IMG/VR virus record: IMGVR_UViG_3300017967_000115
Location: 1-31,487 of that record
From: a virus
Reading direction: 5' to 3' (one strand)
DNA: 31,487 nt
In this document: positions 29,449-31,487 of the stretch, piece after piece
Position numbering within the stretch: the stretch's first letter is position 1
Layout: every line of letters begins with the position of its first letter
Notes under the pieces: generated by a model
Database searches by the model: none
Told to the model about the DNA's origin: nothing
What the model saw: the letters and a program-made list of their open reading frames with translations, nothing else
Program-made: the position numbers and the translations under genes

Positions 29449-29620
29449 TCTTCACCTCTCGATCAAAACAAATTTCAACAAATGCCACGCGACTCGAATC
29501 GCTGCTTAAAACATGACTAACCCACGGATTCCAAAAATGTTCGGTATCTTCAGACCAAACAACAACCTCTGCATCTAGCGGGACGCCATCTAATTCAGCT
29601 AATAGCTCACTTACTTGCAT
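29441..29620 (-). CDS. 59-residue acidic protein
   Basis: Translation MQVSELLAELDGVPLDAEVV, then VWSEDTEHFWNPWVSHVLSS and FVEICFDREVKNA. The N-terminal LLAELDGVPLDAEVVVW resembles small phage proteins with D-G-x-x-DAEV-V strands. Its start lies 14 bases inside the preceding gene's end and its stop overlaps the next start by 8 bases. This arrangement supports a real gene that is too short to be listed by length cut-offs. No function is known. Confidence 0.65.
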   Translation of the reverse strand: MQVSELLAELDGVPLDAEVVVWSEDTEHFWNPWVSHVLSSDSSRVAFVEICFDREVKNA

Positions 29621-29789
29621 CAGATACCTCAGTAGCCGTTAGCTTTGCTAAATAATTCCAAGTCATTCCCATGACGGTATAAAGATGCGATTGCTCTTCC
29701 TTCGGGTGTTTAGCAATCCACGCCGTAATAACGTCCATTGATTCAGGCGTTGCAAAGAAAGTGTTTTCAGCAATTACAGATTTTTTCAT
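29607..29789 (-). CDS. 60-residue early protein
   Basis: Translation MKKSVIAENTFFATPESMDV, then ITAWIAKHPKEEQSHLYTVM and GMTWNYLAKLTATEVSDASK. It appears mixed helical and soluble. Its start overlaps the upstream stop (ATGA) and its end overlaps the next gene by 14 bases. A short phage protein of unknown role in the small-gene operon. Confidence 0.65.
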   Translation of the reverse strand: MKKSVIAENTFFATPESMDVITAWIAKHPKEEQSHLYTVMGMTWNYLAKLTATEVSDASK

Positions 29790-30001
29790 TTGGTTATCTC
29801 CCGTGCAGTTAGCTCAATATCAGATTCTTCAAGTAAGGGATCGAGGTCTACAACCACGTCTGCAATACCGATGTCGCTACCATATTTAGCGATGTATTTT
29901 TCCATCGCTTTACAAGCTAGATCTGAAGCAGTTTGCTCATCTGGCGCCTCAACGTAGTAATTAAACGAATCAAGGTCGATATATACACTGTACTTATTCA
30001 T
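29786..30001 (-). CDS. 71-residue early protein
   Basis: Translation MNKYSVYIDLDSFNYYVEAP, then DEQTASDLACKAMEKYIAKY and GIADVVVDLDPLLEESDIEL. Small beta-alpha pattern (YSVYIDLDSFNYYVEA, DEQTASDLACKAME) seen in single-domain phage proteins. Overlaps both neighbours by 4 bases. Function not recognised. Confidence 0.65.
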   Translation of the reverse strand: MNKYSVYIDLDSFNYYVEAPDEQTASDLACKAMEKYIAKYGSDIGIADVVVDLDPLLEESDIELTAREITK

Positions 30002-30183
30002 TCGTTATCCCCTTCGATGATGTCGCTCAGGTCTATCAGAATTGCATCTTCAAACTCCCAGTCGCCACTCATGTGTTTATAGTAAATAACAACCATCAAG
30101 CCACCTCTAGTGTTGGTTTTCACTTCAGCCATATAGTTGCCGTTGTCGAATTCCTTACTTATGTAAAACTCACCAGTTTTCAT
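29998..30183 (-). CDS. 61-residue early protein
   Basis: Translation MKTGEFYISKEFDNGNYMAE, then VKTNTRGGLMVVIYYKHMSG and DWEFEDAILIDLSDIIEGDN. It looks like a small beta-rich soluble domain. It is linked by 4-base overlaps to both neighbours, so it is co-translated with them. Function not recognised. Confidence 0.65.
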   Translation of the reverse strand: MKTGEFYISKEFDNGNYMAEVKTNTRGGLMVVIYYKHMSGDWEFEDAILIDLSDIIEGDNE

Positions 30184-30395
30184 GCGCCTTCCACCTCAAA
30201 AGCCCTGCCCAAATCCTGAGCTAATGCCTCGATGGCAAATAGCACGTCATCAGCCGCCCAGTTTTCCAAAGGCTCCCACGCATAAGCGTGCATAAAATCG
30301 AATAGCTCTTTATCTTCGAGCTCCATCCAATTATCAGGTAAAGGTCTGGTAAGGAAATGTGCGCTGACCCGCACAACCAATTCGCTATATTTCAT
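30180..30395 (-). CDS. 71-residue first gene of the small-gene operon
   Basis: Translation MKYSELVVRVSAHFLTRPLP, then DNWMELEDKELFDFMHAYAW and EPLENWAADDVLFAIEALAQ. It is acidic and helical. It starts 9 bases after the GGGGATTT of promoter unit 5, so its product should be among the earliest and most abundant of this operon. No family is recognised. Confidence 0.65.
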   Translation of the reverse strand: MKYSELVVRVSAHFLTRPLPDNWMELEDKELFDFMHAYAWEPLENWAADDVLFAIEALAQDLGRAFEVEGA

Positions 30396-30462
30396 TTAAA
30401 AATCCCCATAGTTAGGCTTCATTGCCTTATGGGAGTATATGCGACTATATAGGACTAATCAA
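30396..30462 (-). promoter_or_regulatory. promoter-leader unit 5
   Basis: -35 TTGATT (30457-30462) and -10 TATACT (30434-30439) are 17 bases apart, close to sigma70 consensus. The -35 lies inside the end of the nuclease gene. The leader hairpin AGGC-AATGAA-GCCT (30414-30427) and GGGGATTT before the ATG match the other units. The plus strand has TATGGGA at 30429-30435. Confidence 0.78.
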
Positions 30463-30873
30463 GGAAAAAACTTTCGCCCAATCAAAAGGCGCTTCGCAGG
30501 TATATAAGGGCTCGACTTTAGATAGCCCTTCAGTCTTTAAATCAATAGCGTCACTTGCCGGATATAAATACAGCGCTGCTTTCTCGGTGCTGCTTTTCTG
30601 CTGCTTTATCAAAACCCAAGAGCTCGATTTACTATGCGTTGTTAGCCAACTAACTTGGTGCGGTCGCAGGTCAACCGAATTGCCCTTGGTATATTTCAAT
30701 TCCACCATGTGAAATTTACCTGATTCATCGCATATCAATAAATCAGGTACACCGGGCATAGCCCACGTTTCAAGCCTAGTCAGGATCAATGATCTCTTCG
30801 ATCTCTTCACCGCTTCCTTCAGGTTGTTGTAAAAGGCGCTCTCTGGTTTTTTTCCGGTTTGATTTGTTTTCAT
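30445..30873 (-). CDS. VRR-NUC-type nuclease
   Basis: The product has 142 residues. The motif TWAMPGVPDLLICD (Asp44), then GKFHMVELKYTKG (Glu58, Lys60) and LRPHQVSWL (Gln73) is the PD-(D/E)xK core of VRR-NUC nucleases. Stand-alone phage forms act on branched or nicked DNA, for example in replication or before packaging. The N-terminus ESAFYNNLKEAVKRSKRSL is typical of the family, so the start is within the small terminase gene. The overlap with that gene, in another frame, is 98 bases. Confidence 0.85.
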   Translation of the reverse strand: MKTNQTGKKPESAFYNNLKEAVKRSKRSLILTRLETWAMPGVPDLLICDESGKFHMVELKYTKGNSVDLRPHQVSWLTTHSKSSSWVLIKQQKSSTEKAALYLYPASDAIDLKTEGLSKVEPLYTCEAPFDWAKVFSLISPI

Positions 30874-31384
30874 CTTTTGGCGTTATATCGATAGTGACTG
30901 GGGCATATTGGCTTTTCATCTCTTCGAGGGCTTTCATCACCTCTTCTTTGCTCATCGAATCAATACTGCCATGACGGATCTCGCTCTTACTAACGTAAAT
31001 GTCGCCTTGCGCCTGACCTCGACGATACTCTGCTTGAACAGCAGCACTGTAAGCGCCATTCTGCAAAGCCGCATCTCGAATCAATTGAAGATCTCGCAGG
31101 TGACGCTGATAGGTCACCCCGTATTTAGCGTCTAGCTCATCTCGATACTCTTTAATCGCCTTACAGACATGAGGGCTCATCAGAGGGTTAGTTAGCTCGT
31201 GCGCTCGAACGTGAGCAGACCCAGCAGGATAACCGGCGTTAATCGCCGCTTCCTTCAAAGTTATCTGACCATCTTGGCTAACCAGTTCCTTAACGAATAG
31301 CTCTTGGCGGCGGGTTAGCTTTTGATTCAGCTTTTTCTTATAGCGTGCAGGTTCAAGATAGGGATCAACCTTAGTTGCGGGCAT
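30776..31384 (-). CDS. terminase small subunit
   Basis: The product has 202 residues. The N-terminal part has KLNQKLTRRQELFVKELVSQ, then TLKEAAINAGYPAGSAHVRA and NPLMSPHVCKAIKEYRDELD. This is the helix-turn-helix of the Terminase_2 family, which binds the packaging site and loads the large subunit. The middle is a helical part (AALQNGAYSAAVQAEYRRGQ). The C-terminal 30 residues are charged (KSNRKKTRERLLQQPEGSGE) and encoded by DNA shared with the nuclease. GGAGATAAAG precedes the ATG. The large subunit lies 5.8 kb downstream. Confidence 0.85.
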   Translation of the reverse strand: MPATKVDPYLEPARYKKKLNQKLTRRQELFVKELVSQDGQITLKEAAINAGYPAGSAHVRAHELTNPLMSPHVCKAIKEYRDELDAKYGVTYQRHLRDLQLIRDAALQNGAYSAAVQAEYRRGQAQGDIYVSKSEIRHGSIDSMSKEEVMKALEEMKSQYAPVTIDITPKDENKSNRKKTRERLLQQPEGSGEEIEEIIDPD

Positions 31385-31437
31385 CTTTATCTCCGGTAGT
31401 GATCAAACGTAACATTTCGTTAATTCTAACCTTCCCT

Positions 31438-31466
31438 TATATATAGAGCAAAAATTACAGTTACAA
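31438..31466 (-). promoter_or_regulatory. promoter for the terminase small subunit
   Basis: TTGTAA (31461-31466) and TATATA (31438-31443) on the minus strand are 17 bases apart. A GGAG ribosome site and the ATG at 31384 follow after a leader of about 50 bases. AT-rich sequence surrounds it. The rest of the right edge holds nothing else I can support. Confidence 0.6.
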
Positions 31467-31487
31467 TTTTTCCAAAAAAAATCTCGG

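Noticed and set aside
1-31487. tRNA genes, CRISPR arrays and insertion sequences
   Set aside because: No cloverleaf-like sequence with a CCA-type end, no direct-repeat-spacer pattern and no transposase or terminal inverted repeat was found by eye.

Overview
The window is 31.5 kb of a tailed double-stranded DNA phage genome or prophage. Every supported gene lies on the minus strand, so transcription runs from the right end to the left. The gene families (P22-type portal, two short-tail adaptor-like proteins, GroES-like co-chaperonin, LamG and poly-glycine tail proteins) and a tail N-terminus with a GWGRGTW motif resemble uncultured marine podovirus-like phages. Sec signal peptides, a lipoprotein box and a cluster of membrane proteins point to a Gram-negative host. 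No integrase, repressor, polymerase, tRNA or CRISPR was seen. The left edge cuts a tail gene, so the genome continues there.

Layout in transcription order. (1) 31.5-30.4 kb: terminase small subunit and a VRR-NUC nuclease whose genes overlap by 98 bases. (2) 30.4-25.6 kb: small early-type genes in five transcription units. Each unit has a near-identical promoter, a short leader hairpin and a GGGGATTT-like ribosome binding site, and each ends in a GCCCGC-type hairpin terminator. They include a DUF932 protein and a zinc-ribbon protein. (3) 25.6-25.0 kb: about 600 bases without a convincing gene, rich in dyads and GATC. (4) 25.0-20.1 kb: terminase large subunit, a protein with four 26-residue repeats, and the portal. 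A perfect 16-base parS-like palindrome follows the portal directly. (5) 20.0-15.4 kb: ten consecutive genes for exported or membrane proteins, including a pilin-like protein, a chaperone-like protein, an EF-hand membrane protein and a lipoprotein-type lysozyme. (6) 15.3-11.3 kb: capsid assembly genes (GroES-like, scaffold, head proteins, major capsid protein), with a strong terminator after the capsid gene. (7) 11.5-6.8 kb: small structural and adaptor genes. (8) 6.7-0 kb: tail fibre and adhesin genes with LamG domains, 22-residue repeats and a poly-glycine domain.

The terminases and portal package DNA into a shell built from scaffold, capsid and decoration proteins with help from the phage co-chaperonin. 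The adaptors close the head, and the distal proteins probably bind the host surface. The lysozyme and small membrane proteins should act in lysis, but the envelope block is larger than lysis alone needs. The parS-like site, two perfect DnaA boxes and the repeated operator-leader cassettes are the signals least explained by ordinary phage biology.
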